Source: Miltoncostaea oceani (GTDB taxonomy: Bacteria; Actinomycetota; Thermoleophilia; Miltoncostaeales; Miltoncostaeaceae). Taken from it: a stretch of 64,000 nucleotides of DNA. How positions within the stretch are numbered: position 1 is the first letter of the stretch; each line of letters begins with the position of its first letter. A program made the translations under genes and the position numbers. Below, piece by piece: positions 41,489-50,111 of this stretch. Below the pieces are notes generated by a model that worked only from the letters and a program-made list of their open reading frames with translations, searched no databases and was not told the DNA's origin. The DNA lies in the NCBI RefSeq assembly GCF_018141545.1, contig NZ_CP064356.1, forward strand, positions 2,865,001 through 2,929,000, given 5' to 3'.

Positions 41489-42574
41489 ATGACGGTGAGT
41501 GAGATGGTCGAGCTGGAAGAGGTCCAGGCTCTCCTGACCCGTGGTCAGGAGCAGGGCTTCCTCAGCATCGACGAGGTCGCGAAGTCGGTCGAGGGCGTGT
41601 CCCTCGACGAGGGCGCGGCGGAGGACCTGTACCGTCACCTCGACGAGGTCGGGGTGGAGCTGATCGAGGAGAGCGAGGCGCGTGACCGCCTCGCCGCGAT
41701 CGCCGAGGCGGCCGACAAGCCGCCCCGCAAGCTCAACCTCAAGGCGGACACCAGCACCGACGCGCTGCAGCTCTTCCTCAAGGACGTGGGCCGGGTCCCC
41801 CTGCTCACGGCCAAGCAGGAGGTCGAGCTCGCGAAGCTCATCGAGCTGGGCGATCTCCAGGCCAAGAAGAAGATGGTCGAGGCCAACCTGCGGCTCGTGG
41901 TCTCGATCGCGAAGAACTACCGCAACCAGGGCCTCGCCTTCCTGGACCTGATCCAGGAGGGGACGCTCGGGCTGGTCCGCGCGGCGGAGAAGTTCGACTA
42001 CCGCAAGGGCTTCAAGTTCTCGACCTACGCGACCTGGTGGATCCGCCAGGCGGTGGCCCGCGCCATCGCCGACAAGGGCCGGACCATCCGGATGCCCGTG
42101 CACGTCGTGGAGAAGCTCAACAAGATCAACCGCGCCGAGCGCAAGCTCGTCAGCGAGCTGGGCAGGGAGCCGTCGATCGCCGAGATCGCCGACGCCGTCA
42201 AGCTGCCGGAGCCCGAGGTCGAGTCGATCAAGCGGAGCGCGCAGACCCCGGTCTCGCTGGAGAAGCCGGTCGGCGACGACGAGGAGTCGGAGTTCGGCCA
42301 GTTCCTCGCCGACGACAAGGCCATCGCCCCCGAGGCGGCGGCCGAGACGGTCCTCCGCAACGAGGCGCTCCGCGACGTCCTGAACTCGCTGAGCTACCGC
42401 GAGCGGCGCGTCCTGGAGCTGCGGTACGGCCTGGGCGGAGAGCACCCGCGCACGCTCGACGAGGTCGGGCGGACGTTCAACGTCACGCGCGAGCGGATCC
42501 GGCAGATCGAGAACCAGTCCCTGCAGAAGCTGGCGAGCCTCGCCGAGGCCCAGCGCCTGCGCGACGTGGCGTAG
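41489..42574 (+). CDS. sigA: Principal RNA polymerase sigma factor (RpoD/SigA)
   Basis: 361 residues. Region 1.1 (about 1-65), region 1.2 ([26 protein letters not shown]), region 2 with the [37 protein letters not shown] block, region 3, and region 4 ending in [17 protein letters not shown]. This sets -10 and -35 recognition for most genes. ATG 41489 has an excellent GGAGGTGAGGAC Shine-Dalgarno. The N-terminus is short compared with streptomycete HrdB, which has an acidic extension. The frame is also open upstream to about 41246, but that part has no family similarity. Confidence 0.96.
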   Translation: MTVSEMVELEEVQALLTRGQEQGFLSIDEVAKSVEGVSLDEGAAEDLYRHLDEVGVELIEESEARDRLAAIAEAADKPPRKLNLKADTSTDALQLFLKDVGRVPLLTAKQEVELAKLIELGDLQAKKKMVEANLRLVVSIAKNYRNQGLAFLDLIQEGTLGLVRAAEKFDYRKGFKFSTYATWWIRQAVARAIADKGRTIRMPVHVVEKLNKINRAERKLVSELGREPSIAEIADAVKLPEPEVESIKRSAQTPVSLEKPVGDDEESEFGQFLADDKAIAPEAAAETVLRNEALRDVLNSLSYRERRVLELRYGLGGEHPRTLDEVGRTFNVTRERIRQIENQSLQKLASLAEAQRLRDVA

Positions 42575-42597
42575 CCGCACCACCGATCGGCGGTACC

Positions 42598-42623
42598 GAG
42601 GGGCCCCGGAGACGGGGCCCCTC
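42598..42623 (+). terminator. Terminator of sigA
   Basis: GAGGGGCCCCG (42598-42608) pairs with CGGGGCCCCTC (42613-42623) across a GAGA loop, followed by GTCGTT. Confidence 0.8.
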
Positions 42624-42713
42624 GTCGTTCCGGGCCGGGGGGCTCGCGCGCCATCCGGTCGTCCGGTCGTCCGCACCGGCCCCGTCACCGGGCCGGCGCG
42701 CTAGATTCGGCCC

Positions 42714-42890
42714 ATGGCCTACGACGACGAAGAGCCCGAGCCCGAGCGCGTGACCGACCCCGAGGCGATCGAACGGTCGCGACAGGGGATCCGCGAGCTC
42801 TATGAGGTGCGGCGCAACGTGCTGCGCTGGGTGTACGCGGGGCTGGGGCTGCTCGCGATCATCGTCATCGTGCTGGCCATGACGCGCTGA
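42714..42890 (+). CDS. Small single-span membrane protein
   Basis: 58 residues, too short to appear in most gene lists. The N-terminal 35 are acidic to mixed (YDDEEPEPERVTDPEAIERS), then VYAGLGLLAIIVIVLAM forms one membrane helix at about 40-56. ATG 42714 is six bases after TAGATT, a leaderless-type box. Its TGA forms CTGA with the next gene's probable CTG start. Codon use is like the neighbours. Function unknown. Confidence 0.7.
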   Translation: MAYDDEEPEPERVTDPEAIERSRQGIRELYEVRRNVLRWVYAGLGLLAIIVIVLAMTR

Positions 42891-43600
42891 GCGGGGACGG
42901 CCCGGCGGTCGGGATCCTCTCCGACCTCTGGCGGTTCCCGGTCAAGTCGTTCGGCGGCGAACGCGCCCGGCGCGCGTTCGCCGGGCCCTTCGGCCTGCTG
43001 GGCGACCGCCGCCACGCCGTGGTCGACCCGGCGGGCGAGGCGGTCAGCGCGCGGCGCGCCCACGGCATGCTGCGCTTCTCAGCGCGCTGCGGCGAGCCCG
43101 AGACCGGCGAGGGCGTCGAGGTCACCACCCCGTCGGGCCTCACCCTCCCCTGGGACGACCCGGAGGTGACGCGCGAGGTGGCCGCCGCGCTCGGGCGCGA
43201 CGTGACGCTCACCCGCAGCGCCGTCGGCGTCCACGACGCCGCCCCCATCCACATCGTCAGCACCCGGTCCCTGGAGGCGGGGGCCGCGTGGACCGCCGGC
43301 GAGCCCCTCGACCGGCGTCGCTTCCGCGCGAACCTCGTCATCGAGGTGGAGGACGCCGAGCCGTTCGCCGAGGCCGGGTGGGTCGGCGCGTCCCTGCGCG
43401 TCGGGGACGGCGGGGCGGTCCTCCGCGTCGTCTCCCCGACGGAGCGCTGCGCCGTCACGACGTTCGACCCCGACACCCTCGAACGCGACAACCGGGTGCT
43501 CGCCGGGCTCGCCCGCGACCGGGAGAACTTCTTCGGCGTGTACGCCACCGTCGCCCGCGCGGGATGGCTGACGGTGGGCGACGAGGTCCGCATCGCATGA
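42887..43600 (+). CDS. MOSC-domain protein, probable CTG start
   Basis: 237 residues. The N-terminal barrel opens GILSDLWRFPVKSFGGE (the WxxPVKS motif of MOSC_N) and is upstream of the first GTG at 43019; a start there would cut the domain. CTG 42887 overlaps the small membrane gene stop as CTGA. The C-terminal MOSC domain has the conserved Cys in SPTERCAVTTFDPDTLERD. MOSC proteins deliver sulfur or reduce N-hydroxylated compounds with a molybdenum cofactor. The last Cys is present, so it may be active. Confidence 0.85.
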   Translation: MSGDGPAVGILSDLWRFPVKSFGGERARRAFAGPFGLLGDRRHAVVDPAGEAVSARRAHGMLRFSARCGEPETGEGVEVTTPSGLTLPWDDPEVTREVAAALGRDVTLTRSAVGVHDAAPIHIVSTRSLEAGAAWTAGEPLDRRRFRANLVIEVEDAEPFAEAGWVGASLRVGDGGAVLRVVSPTERCAVTTFDPDTLERDNRVLAGLARDRENFFGVYATVARAGWLTVGDEVRIA

Positions 43601-43661
43601 CCCCCGACGGGGGCGGGACGGCTTGACCTCCCGGCACGATTCCCTACAATCCTTGGTCCGC

Positions 43662-43775
<114 letters not shown>

Positions 43776-43850
43776 GGGGCCGCGTGCGTGAGGCCGCGCG
43801 AGGCGTCCGCCGACCGGTCGCGCGGGTGGCCTCGTGCGTTCCACTTCTAT

Positions 43851-43862
43851 TCCGATATCGGA
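43851..43862. promoter_or_regulatory. Palindromic operator of the toxin-antitoxin operon
   Basis: TCCGATATCGGA is a perfect 12-base palindrome, ten bases before a TACGCT -10 box (43872-43877) and 22 before the antitoxin ATG. It is placed for autorepression by the helix-turn-helix protein. Confidence 0.55.
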
Positions 43863-43883
43863 TGTCAGTGGTACGCTCGCGCC

Positions 43884-44522
43884 ATGGACGCCAGCGTGGC
43901 CGAAGCAGCCGAGGCCCTCGGGATCAGCCCCCGCCGGGTGCGCGCGCTCGCCGAGGCGGGAGAACTCCCCGCCCGCCGGGTGGGCCGAGCCTGGGTGATC
44001 GACCTCGACCGACGGCAGCCGCCACGCCCTCCCGGCCGGCGGCTGTCGGCCCGCTCGGCCTGGGCGGTCCTCGGCCTCGGTCATGAGGGTCTCTCCCGCT
44101 CGGAGCGTCAGCGGGCCCGTGAGCGACAGGGGCGACTCGCGGACTTGCCGCCAGCCGCGCTGGCCCGCCGCGCCGAGGCGCACCATGTCGTCGCCCATCC
44201 GGCCGCGCTGCGGCGCCTCGCGGACGACCCTCGGATCGTCCTCGGCGGTGTCTCGGCGGCCGCCCACCACGGCGCCGACGTCATCGCCCTGGATCGGGTG
44301 GAGGGCTACATCCGGGCCGCCGACCTCGACGACGTCCGGCGGGAGTACGCCCTCGGCCCTCCTGCAGACGGCGACAGCGCCAACGTGGTGCTGCGCGTCC
44401 CGGCGCCGGTGTGGCCGTTTCCCGAGGGCGAGCGGTACGCGCCGCGGCTCGTCGTCGCCGCCGACCTCCGCGATGCCGGCGACGAGCGGAGCGTCCGTGC
44501 GGCGCACGGGCTGATCGCGTGA
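43884..44522 (+). CDS. AbiEi-like antitoxin with helix-turn-helix
   Basis: 212 residues. The N-terminal part (1-45: AEAAEALGISPRRVRALAEAGELPARRVGRAW) is an excisionase-type HTH. The C-terminal region, including GGVSAAAHHGADVIALDRVEGYIRAADLDDV and NVVLRVPAPVWPF, resembles the AbiEi domain of type IV antitoxins. It is followed without a gap by a nucleotidyltransferase (GTGA overlap), which is the AbiE arrangement. ATG 43884 is chosen because it follows the promoter box and Shine-Dalgarno-less, as for other genes here; an upstream in-frame ATG has a low-complexity lead. Confidence 0.75.
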   Translation: MDASVAEAAEALGISPRRVRALAEAGELPARRVGRAWVIDLDRRQPPRPPGRRLSARSAWAVLGLGHEGLSRSERQRARERQGRLADLPPAALARRAEAHHVVAHPAALRRLADDPRIVLGGVSAAAHHGADVIALDRVEGYIRAADLDDVRREYALGPPADGDSANVVLRVPAPVWPFPEGERYAPRLVVAADLRDAGDERSVRAAHGLIA

Positions 44523-45253
44523 TCACCCTTCCGCCTCTCGGCGAGTTGGAGGATCGGCTCTGGCTGGCGCTGATGGAGATCGCTGAGCGGCGCGCAGGGG
44601 ACTGGACGCTGGTGGGCGGCCAGATGGTGCTGCTGCATGCGCTCGAGCACGGCGCCACGCCACCGCGGATCAGCACGGACCTCGACCTGGTCGTCGACGC
44701 CCGCGTGCGCCCGCCTGCGATCCCGGCGATGGCCGAGGTCCTCGACGACCTCGGCTTCCGACTCGGCGGAGTCGCGCCCGACGGGGTGGGTCACCGCTTC
44801 ATGCGCGGACCGGTCACGATCGACCTCCTCGCTCCCGAGGGCGCCGGGCCCCGCGCCGACCTGACCGTCGGCGGTGGGGCCGAGACCGTCCCGATCCGCG
44901 GGGGCACATACGCCCTCAGGCGCACCCAACTCGTCGATGTCTCGGCCGGCGGCCGCGTCGGACGCGTCCCGCGTCCCGATCTCGCCGGCGCCCTGGTGGT
45001 GAAGGCCGCCGCGGCGCGTGCAGACCGCAAGCGCGGACCGGAGCGACACCTGGGCGACTTGGCGCTCCTCCTCTCCCTCGTCCCCGACCCGTTCGCGCTG
45101 CGCGACGAACTCGGCGCGAAGAACTGTGGGCGCATCGGGGCGGTCTCGGCGCTCGCCGACGACGAGCATCCCGCCTGGCTAGGGCTCGACATCGCCGCCC
45201 GCTCCAACGCCAAGGCGGCGTTCACACTCATCACGGGACACGCGGTCGCGTAG
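44519..45253 (+). CDS. Nucleotidyltransferase toxin (AbiEii-like)
   Basis: 244 residues. The nucleotidyltransferase core GGQMVLLHALEHG then STDLDLVVDAR gives the GG and DxD (Asp-Leu-Asp) metal-binding residues near residues 30 and 52. A second-half Lys/Arg-rich helix (AAAARADRKRGPERHL) follows, as in AbiEii/MenT-type toxins that modify tRNA ends or other targets. It is coupled to the antitoxin. Phage defence is possible. An IS3 element begins 34 bases after its stop; the operon end is intact. Confidence 0.82.
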   Translation: MITLPPLGELEDRLWLALMEIAERRAGDWTLVGGQMVLLHALEHGATPPRISTDLDLVVDARVRPPAIPAMAEVLDDLGFRLGGVAPDGVGHRFMRGPVTIDLLAPEGAGPRADLTVGGGAETVPIRGGTYALRRTQLVDVSAGGRVGRVPRPDLAGALVVKAAAARADRKRGPERHLGDLALLLSLVPDPFALRDELGAKNCGRIGAVSALADDEHPAWLGLDIAARSNAKAAFTLITGHAVA

Positions 45254-45350
45254 GGCGAGTCAGGCGTGGGCCCAAGCCTCCGCAGCTGGGGTCGCCCCGC
45301 TTCTGCGGACACCATCGGAGAGGCGATGATGCTTCTCCAAGGAGGTCCAC

Positions 45351-45653
45351 ATGGAGCAGCGGGAGCGACGGGCACGGCGGGAGTTCAGTGAGGAGTTCAA
45401 GGCCCGCACGGTCGAGTTGATCGAGTCCTCGGGGAAGTCCATTGGGGCGGTCTGTCGAGAGCTCGACCTCAGCGAGACGGCGGTACGCCGGTGGGTCAAG
45501 CAGGCGCAGATCGACCAGGGCACGGCGCCGGGGCTCACCAGCGACGAACGCGCCGAGCTCGCCCGGCTTCGGCGTGAGAACAAGGTGTTGCGTGAGGAGC
45601 GGGAGATCCTGAAAAAAGCCGCGGCCTTCTTCGCCACGGAGACGACGCGGTGA
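45351..45653 (+). CDS. IS3-family transposase OrfA
   Basis: 100 residues: helix-turn-helix (SEEFKARTVELIESSGKS to RRWVKQAQ) and a leucine-zipper end (ELARLRRENKVLREEREIL). Near the 3' end is a run of six A then G (45611-45617 region, AAAAAAG), a classic -1 slippery site; orfB is in the -1 frame, so an OrfAB fusion transposase is expected. ATG 45351 follows AGGAGG. Confidence 0.95.
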   Translation: MEQRERRARREFSEEFKARTVELIESSGKSIGAVCRELDLSETAVRRWVKQAQIDQGTAPGLTSDERAELARLRRENKVLREEREILKKAAAFFATETTR

Positions 45654-46534
45654 GCCTCTACCGGTTCATCGCCGCCGAGAAGGCCGCACACGGGGTCTCC
45701 ACCCTCTGCAGGACGCTCGGCGTCTCACGCTCGGGCTTCTACTCGTGGGCCGCCCGACCACCGTCGAGCCGCCGGCGCGAGGATGAACAGCTCCTCGAGC
45801 GGCTCCGCGCGGTGCATCGGATGAGCCGCGGCACCTACGGCGCCGCCCGCATCCACGCCGAACTGCGTGCTGACGGCCACCGCCACGGCCGTAAGCGGAT
45901 CGCCCGGTTGATGCGCGAGGCGGGGATCGAGGGCACCCACCGGCGCCGCTTCCAGCGCACCACCGAGCGCGACCCGCTGCGGGCCCCGGCCGCGGATCTG
46001 GTGGAGCGACGCTTCCTCGCCGAGTGCCCGAACGCGTTGTGGGTGGCTGACATCACCTACGTGCGGACCTGGGCGGGGTGGCTCTATGTCGCGGTGGTCG
46101 TCGATGCCTACAGCCGCCGCGTCGTCGGCTGGTCGATGCGCGAGGACCTGCGGGCCGAACTGGTCGTCGATGCGATCCAGATGGCGCTGTGGCGGCGCCA
46201 GGTGGAGCCCGGCCAGCTGGTGCACCACAGCGACCGGGGATCCCAGTACACGAGCTTCGCCTGCGGACGCGCCCTGCGCGAGGCGGGGATCGCCCAGTCG
46301 ATGGGCTCACGTGGCGATGCCTATGACAACGCCCTCGCCGAGTCGTTCATGTCGACCCTCAAGACCGAGCTGATCGACCGACGCTCCTGGCCGACCCGCC
46401 AGCAGGCGCGGACCGCGATCTACGACTACATCGAGAGTTGGTACAACCCACGCCGCCGGCACTCGGGCCTCGGTTACCTCAGCCCCGCCGAGTTCGAGGC
46501 ACAGCACCACCGCCGGCAGGAGTCGGCGGCCTAG
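45650..46534 (+). CDS. IS3-family transposase OrfB (DDE integrase)
   Basis: 294 residues with the rve integrase core: the DDE residues are in WVADITYV (Asp), HHSDRGSQYTS (Asp) and SFMSTLKTELI (Glu), about 35 residues apart, with the N-terminal HTH_21 domain (STLCRTLGVSRSGFYSW). GTG 45650 overlaps the orfA stop as GTGA. It is full length, so the element may be active. Confidence 0.95.
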   Translation: MSLYRFIAAEKAAHGVSTLCRTLGVSRSGFYSWAARPPSSRRREDEQLLERLRAVHRMSRGTYGAARIHAELRADGHRHGRKRIARLMREAGIEGTHRRRFQRTTERDPLRAPAADLVERRFLAECPNALWVADITYVRTWAGWLYVAVVVDAYSRRVVGWSMREDLRAELVVDAIQMALWRRQVEPGQLVHHSDRGSQYTSFACGRALREAGIAQSMGSRGDAYDNALAESFMSTLKTELIDRRSWPTRQQARTAIYDYIESWYNPRRRHSGLGYLSPAEFEAQHHRRQESAA

Positions 46535-46568
46535 GAAAACTGTCCGCCAAAGCGGGGCGACTCCAAGC

Positions 46569-46931
46569 CGCGCCTCAGCGGACGGGCCCCACCGGCAACC
46601 CTTTCCTCGTCGCAACCATCTGACTGCCCAGAAGTCGAGCCGGCCGCCCAGGGATCATGAGAAGCAGCCGAGGGCCTCGAGCGACCTCGGCTGGTTCCGC
46701 GCTTTCCCGCTCTTGGTGTCTTTTTCGGACGTCGGGCCGGACAGCTGATCTCGGCCACTCTCGGCAGGTCGTGTTGCTTCTTTGTTGGCTCCCCCGGTTG
46801 GGCGGACGGTGCACATCGACCGGCGGAGGCTCCCATTTGGCGCACCGCGTCTGGCCACCTGTGCTGGGTGACGGGTAGAAATCGGCGCCCTCGCGCGCCG
46901 ACGCGACACTCTTCTGGGAGTTCGATTCCGG
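46569..46931. other. Non-coding stretch inside the island
   Basis: About 360 bases between the IS element and the zinc-ribbon region. Open frames on the minus strand here (to 47010 and 47032) are Arg/Ser/Pro-rich with no Shine-Dalgarno and no family look. I see no promoter or repeat beyond short T-runs near 46730. Confidence 0.5.
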
Positions 46932-47372
46932 CTAGGCCGAGTCGTCTCCAGTTGCCTTGTCGAATGCACGCGTCGCTCCGAGTACATCGACGACTTGGGC
47001 TTCCAGCCATCGCCCAAGCTCATCCGTTCCAAGGTCTCCGTCGGGCAAAGAGACGCGAAGAAAGCCCCCCCAGGCGGTCCCTCCGCCCTCAGTTCGGTAG
47101 GCCGCGAAGAAGGCGGCTAGGTCAATGTCGGCGTTGATGTCGTTCACGTCCTCGGGCGAAAAGCTTGGATCCTCGACCGGGGCGTAGATTAGAACCCGGT
47201 CATACGCAAGCGCCTGAAGGTGCGCCCGCCCGGCGCCCAGGATGATGTCGCCGCTCCGGAGTCGCACATCCCAGCCGAGGCCCTCGAAGGCTTCGACCAC
47301 CCGGTACCGGAGCGCCTTCCTCTTCGCTTCGACCTCCTCGTCCGTCGGGTCGGGCGGACCGTCGTCCGTCAA
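46932..47372 (-). CDS. Hypothetical protein, possible C-terminal half of the zinc-ribbon gene
   Basis: 146 residues from TTG 47372, with GGAAG upstream. The body (ALRYRVVEAFEGLGWDVRLRS through WGGFLRVSLPDGDLGTDELGRWL) has an alpha/beta order like the YbjN/Tir-chaperone fold; this is a weak resemblance. The frame is open upstream to 47510. The zinc-ribbon gene upstream is in another frame and overlaps it by 173 bases. A single-base change near the G7 tract (47427-47433) would fuse them into one protein. Confidence 0.55.
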   Translation of the reverse strand: MTDDGPPDPTDEEVEAKRKALRYRVVEAFEGLGWDVRLRSGDIILGAGRAHLQALAYDRVLIYAPVEDPSFSPEDVNDINADIDLAAFFAAYRTEGGGTAWGGFLRVSLPDGDLGTDELGRWLEAQVVDVLGATRAFDKATGDDSA

Positions 47373-47997
47373 TGTGGGCTGCTTCCTTTCTTTCCGTGGG
47401 GGGAGGCGCTGGCGCACCCGAGGCCTGGGGGGGCGGGGGAGGCGGCGGGGATCCGCCGTTGGGGGGTGTGGCCCCACTAATGAGGCCGAGAGCGTCGATG
47501 GGCGGCCCAACGGCCTTGCTGGGTGGAGGTTCGGCCGGCAAGGGCATGTTGCCCCCGCTCATGAGACTCAGTGTGCTCGCCGCTAGGTCTCGATCGTCGG
47601 CTACCTCAGGCAGGGTCTGGAAGATGGTGTCGAGGCCTCCGGCCAACTCATCGGCGACAACCTCGCGCACTGCGGGCACAAGGTCAGGAAACGCTCCCTC
47701 GGCCAGAACGAGCGCTGACTGGGAGAGCTGGCGAGACGACAGATCCGCTTGGAGGCCAAGAACCTTCGACACCTTGAGCGCGTGGTGCCATTGGTCGGCG
47801 TCTAGGTCCCACCCGCGTTGGCAGTGGCTGCAGGCCATGAAACGTTCGGAACCGTACTTCGCCACCCTCACGCCGTACAGCTGCGCGTATCCGTAGTTCT
47901 CAAGCAGACCGAAGACGTTCAAGCGCTGGCATTCGAAGCAAACAAAGAAGACCTCGCCCCGCTGTTTAGCCTTTCTCCCGTAGCCACCAAAGATCAC
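47200..47997 (-). CDS. Zinc-ribbon protein with Pro-rich tail (possible frameshift)
   Basis: 265 residues in this frame. GTG 47997 has AGAGGA upstream and gives a typical zinc-ribbon N-terminus: CFEC near residue 22 and CSHC near residue 56. A helical region (about 70-150) and a Pro-rich linker (PPPPPPPQASGAPAPPP) follow. The last 61 residues overlap the next gene and look like its shadow (Gly/Arg rich). So the natural protein probably ends, or shifts frame, around 47385. It reads away from the hypothetical gene at 48479. Confidence 0.6.
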   Translation of the reverse strand: MIFGGYGRKAKQRGEVFFVCFECQRLNVFGLLENYGYAQLYGVRVAKYGSERFMACSHCQRGWDLDADQWHHALKVSKVLGLQADLSSRQLSQSALVLAEGAFPDLVPAVREVVADELAGGLDTIFQTLPEVADDRDLAASTLSLMSGGNMPLPAEPPPSKAVGPPIDALGLISGATPPNGGSPPPPPPPQASGAPAPPPTERKEAAHIDGRRSARPDGRGGRSEEEGAPVPGGRSLRGPRLGCATPERRHHPGRRAGAPSGACV

Positions 47998-48478
47998 AGC
48001 GCTATCCTCTCGACCAAAGACGTGTCGGCTCTCGCGACTTCGCGGCCGAAGCAACCGCCAAGATCTCGACGGCGATATGTCCGCGACAGCCGCCAACGGC
48101 CAGCCAGGTCAGGACGCCCGAGACGCCCTGTTGAGGGTTCGGGGACTGGAATAGCGGCATCGTCCTCTGAGACAAACTCTTGCGGCACCCCCCGCACGGG
48201 GGGTTCTTTGGTTAGGCGGGCTGATCGGTCTAGACAGGCTCTGCACTGCGCTCGTGACACAGGAACCGGCTGCCTGGGTCGCGTCCAAGTCGATCCAGGC
48301 TTGGAGCACCAGCCGCGTGCCCGGGGGGACGACGTCGAGAACGCCGCCTGCTCGTAGAAAGCTGGATCGCGAGATGCCATCTAGCGTCTGGCTCCTGCCT
48401 CCTTGTCACCAAGTTAGCCCCCGTGGTGAACTGGGTCGCCTCCGGGCTCGCAGCCGAGTCAGACCAACAAGAGAAGGG
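47998..48478. other. Divergent intergenic region with a terminator-like hairpin
   Basis: 480 bases between two divergent island genes. At 48187-48204, ACCCCCC and GGGGGGT form a stem with a GCAC loop, followed by TCTTTG, which is a plausible terminator on the plus strand. No other gene is supported here; a candidate integrase remnant was looked for and not found. Confidence 0.4.
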
Positions 48479-48829
48479 ATGGCGATACGCGTGACCCCCC
48501 CTCAGGATCTGATTGTGGTCGCCGAGTCGTCCGCTGGCTTCTACCCAGGGCGATTTTCCGAGTACACGAGCATCCGAGGCGCCCGGATTACGAACGGACA
48601 CCTCGCCGCGGTCGAACAAGACGGCAACCTCGCGCTGATGTTCGCGACGCGGGAGGAGGGCCCACTCTTCGCCATCGCCAACGAGGACCTCCGGCGCGCA
48701 GACAAGGTCAAGAGCGGCCTGAACACGGTCGTCGAGGTCGTAGCGAAGGACGGGGAGACCGTGTGTTTCGTGGGACCGCGCGGCCGGATGCGGAAGATCT
48801 TCGCAGGCGTCGGCCACCCCCTGATGTGA
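48479..48829 (+). CDS. Hypothetical protein of the island
   Basis: 116 residues. ATG 48479 has GAGAAGG upstream. The protein is beta-rich (RGARITNGHLAAVEQDGNLALMFATREEGPLF, EVVAKDGETVCFVGPRGRMRKIF), with no membrane span. I recognise no family. The ORF is also open further upstream to 48254, but that lead is low-complexity and lacks a ribosome site. It is the last gene before attR. Confidence 0.6.
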   Translation: MAIRVTPPQDLIVVAESSAGFYPGRFSEYTSIRGARITNGHLAAVEQDGNLALMFATREEGPLFAIANEDLRRADKVKSGLNTVVEVVAKDGETVCFVGPRGRMRKIFAGVGHPLM

Positions 48830-48950
48830 GCTTCAGGTAGATGGCGATGTGCCCCCGACGCTCACGATTAAGCCGCTAGGCCGTCGCTGAATTCCCAGGA
48901 CCGGGCGCGATCGCTGGCAATGACACCGATGGGCGCAAGCGAGGAGCCGC

Positions 48951-49036
48951 CGGGCTCATAACCCGAAGGTCGCAGGTTCGAATCCTGCCCCCGCTACTTC
49001 CGAAGGGCCCGTCATCGACGGGCCCTTCGTCGTTCA
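48951..49036 (+). repeat. attR: right copy of the 86-bp direct repeat
   Basis: Exact copy of 43690-43775. The upstream sequence diverges from tRNA-fMet before the anticodon stem, so this is not a functional tRNA. The terminator hairpin (49002-49028) is kept. Confidence 0.9.
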
Positions 49037-49103
49037 CGGCGCCGACGCGACGGTCGACCGACCCGTCCTCCGGCTCGCCGGCCCCGGGTAACCTGGAGCG
49101 ACG

Positions 49104-50069
49104 ATGACGACGCTCCCGGCCGGATTCTCCGTGACCTCGCCGGACGGATCCCGCGCCCGGATCGGCCTCGGCCTCGCGGCGCTCGGGCGCCCCGGCTACC
49201 TCAACCTCGGCCACCACGCCGACCTCGGCGGGGACCGGTCGGTCGAGGCGATGCGGCGCCGCGCCCACGACGTGCTCGACGCCGCGTACGAGGAGGGCGT
49301 CCGCCACTTCGACGCGGCGCGCTCCTACGGGCGGGCGGAGGAGTTCCTCGGCGGGTGGCTCGCGTCGCGCCGTCCCGGGGACGTCGTCGTCAGCTCCAAG
49401 TGGGGCTACGTCTACACCGCCGGCTGGCAGGTCGACGCCGACCCCCCGGAGGTCAAGCACCACGACCTCGCGACGCTCCGCCGGCAGCTCGGCGAGACGC
49501 GGGAGCTCCTCGGCGACTGGCTCTCGCTCTACCAGATCCACTCCGCGACCCCCGAGAGCGGCGTGCTCGAGGACGACGCCGTCCTCGCCGAGCTCGCCGG
49601 GCTGCGGCGCGACGGCGTCGCCGTCGGCGTCACCGTCAGCGGCACCAGCCAGGCGGAGACGATCGGGCGCGCGCTCGACCTCGGCCTGTTCGACGCCGTG
49701 CAGGCGACGTGGAACCTCCACGAGCGCGCCGCGGGCGACGCCCTCGCCCGGGCGCACGCCGCGGGCCTGCGGGTCTATGTCAAGGAGGCCCTCGCCAACG
49801 GCCGCCTCGCGGGCCGGGAGCCCGTGCCCGCGCTCGAGGCCGCGGCGGCCGAGGCCGGCGCCACGCCCGACGCGCTCGCCCTCGCGGCGGTCCTCGCCCG
49901 GCCGTGGGCGGACGTCGTGCTGAGCGGCGCCGCGAGCGCCGACACGTTGCGGAGCAACCTCGCCGCGACCGGGGTCGCCTGGTCCGACCGGCTCGAGGAG
50001 CGGCTCGCGCCGTTGCGCGAGGACAGCGCCGCATACTGGTCGCACCGGTCGGGGCTCCGCTGGAACTGA
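49104..50069 (+). CDS. Aldo/keto reductase
   Basis: 321 residues, NADPH-dependent TIM-barrel oxidoreductase. The catalytic Asp-Tyr pair is in FDAARSYGRAEEFLG and the Lys in SSKWGYV; His in YQIHSATP fits the tetrad. Residues GVTVSGTSQAET and the C-terminal VVLSGAAS bind the cofactor. Substrate unknown. ATG 49104 has GGAG upstream. It is the first chromosomal gene after the island. Confidence 0.9.
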   Translation: MTTLPAGFSVTSPDGSRARIGLGLAALGRPGYLNLGHHADLGGDRSVEAMRRRAHDVLDAAYEEGVRHFDAARSYGRAEEFLGGWLASRRPGDVVVSSKWGYVYTAGWQVDADPPEVKHHDLATLRRQLGETRELLGDWLSLYQIHSATPESGVLEDDAVLAELAGLRRDGVAVGVTVSGTSQAETIGRALDLGLFDAVQATWNLHERAAGDALARAHAAGLRVYVKEALANGRLAGREPVPALEAAAAEAGATPDALALAAVLARPWADVVLSGAASADTLRSNLAATGVAWSDRLEERLAPLREDSAAYWSHRSGLRWN

Positions 50070-50111
50070 CGCGCACCCCGCCCGCGCCGCCGCGCCGGGA
50101 CGGCTGAGGGG

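Larger units (their letters stand above)
45284..46568 (+). mobile_element. IS3-family insertion sequence with target duplication
   Basis: Terminal inverted repeats 45287-45311 and 46541-46565 match at 22 of 25 bases, and the ends are TG...CA. The flanking AGC (45284-45286 and 46566-46568) is a 3-bp target duplication. Two overlapping transposase genes lie inside. The element is 1,279 bp and appears intact and recent. It inserted in the intergenic space after the toxin gene. Confidence 0.95.

Noticed and set aside
46531-47010. 159-codon minus-strand frame in the island
   Set aside because: Composition and lack of a Shine-Dalgarno fit random coding; it also crosses the IS right end.
48951-48996. 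Second tRNA-fMet
   Set aside because: Only the 3' part is present, without D-arm or 5' acceptor strand; it is the attR copy.
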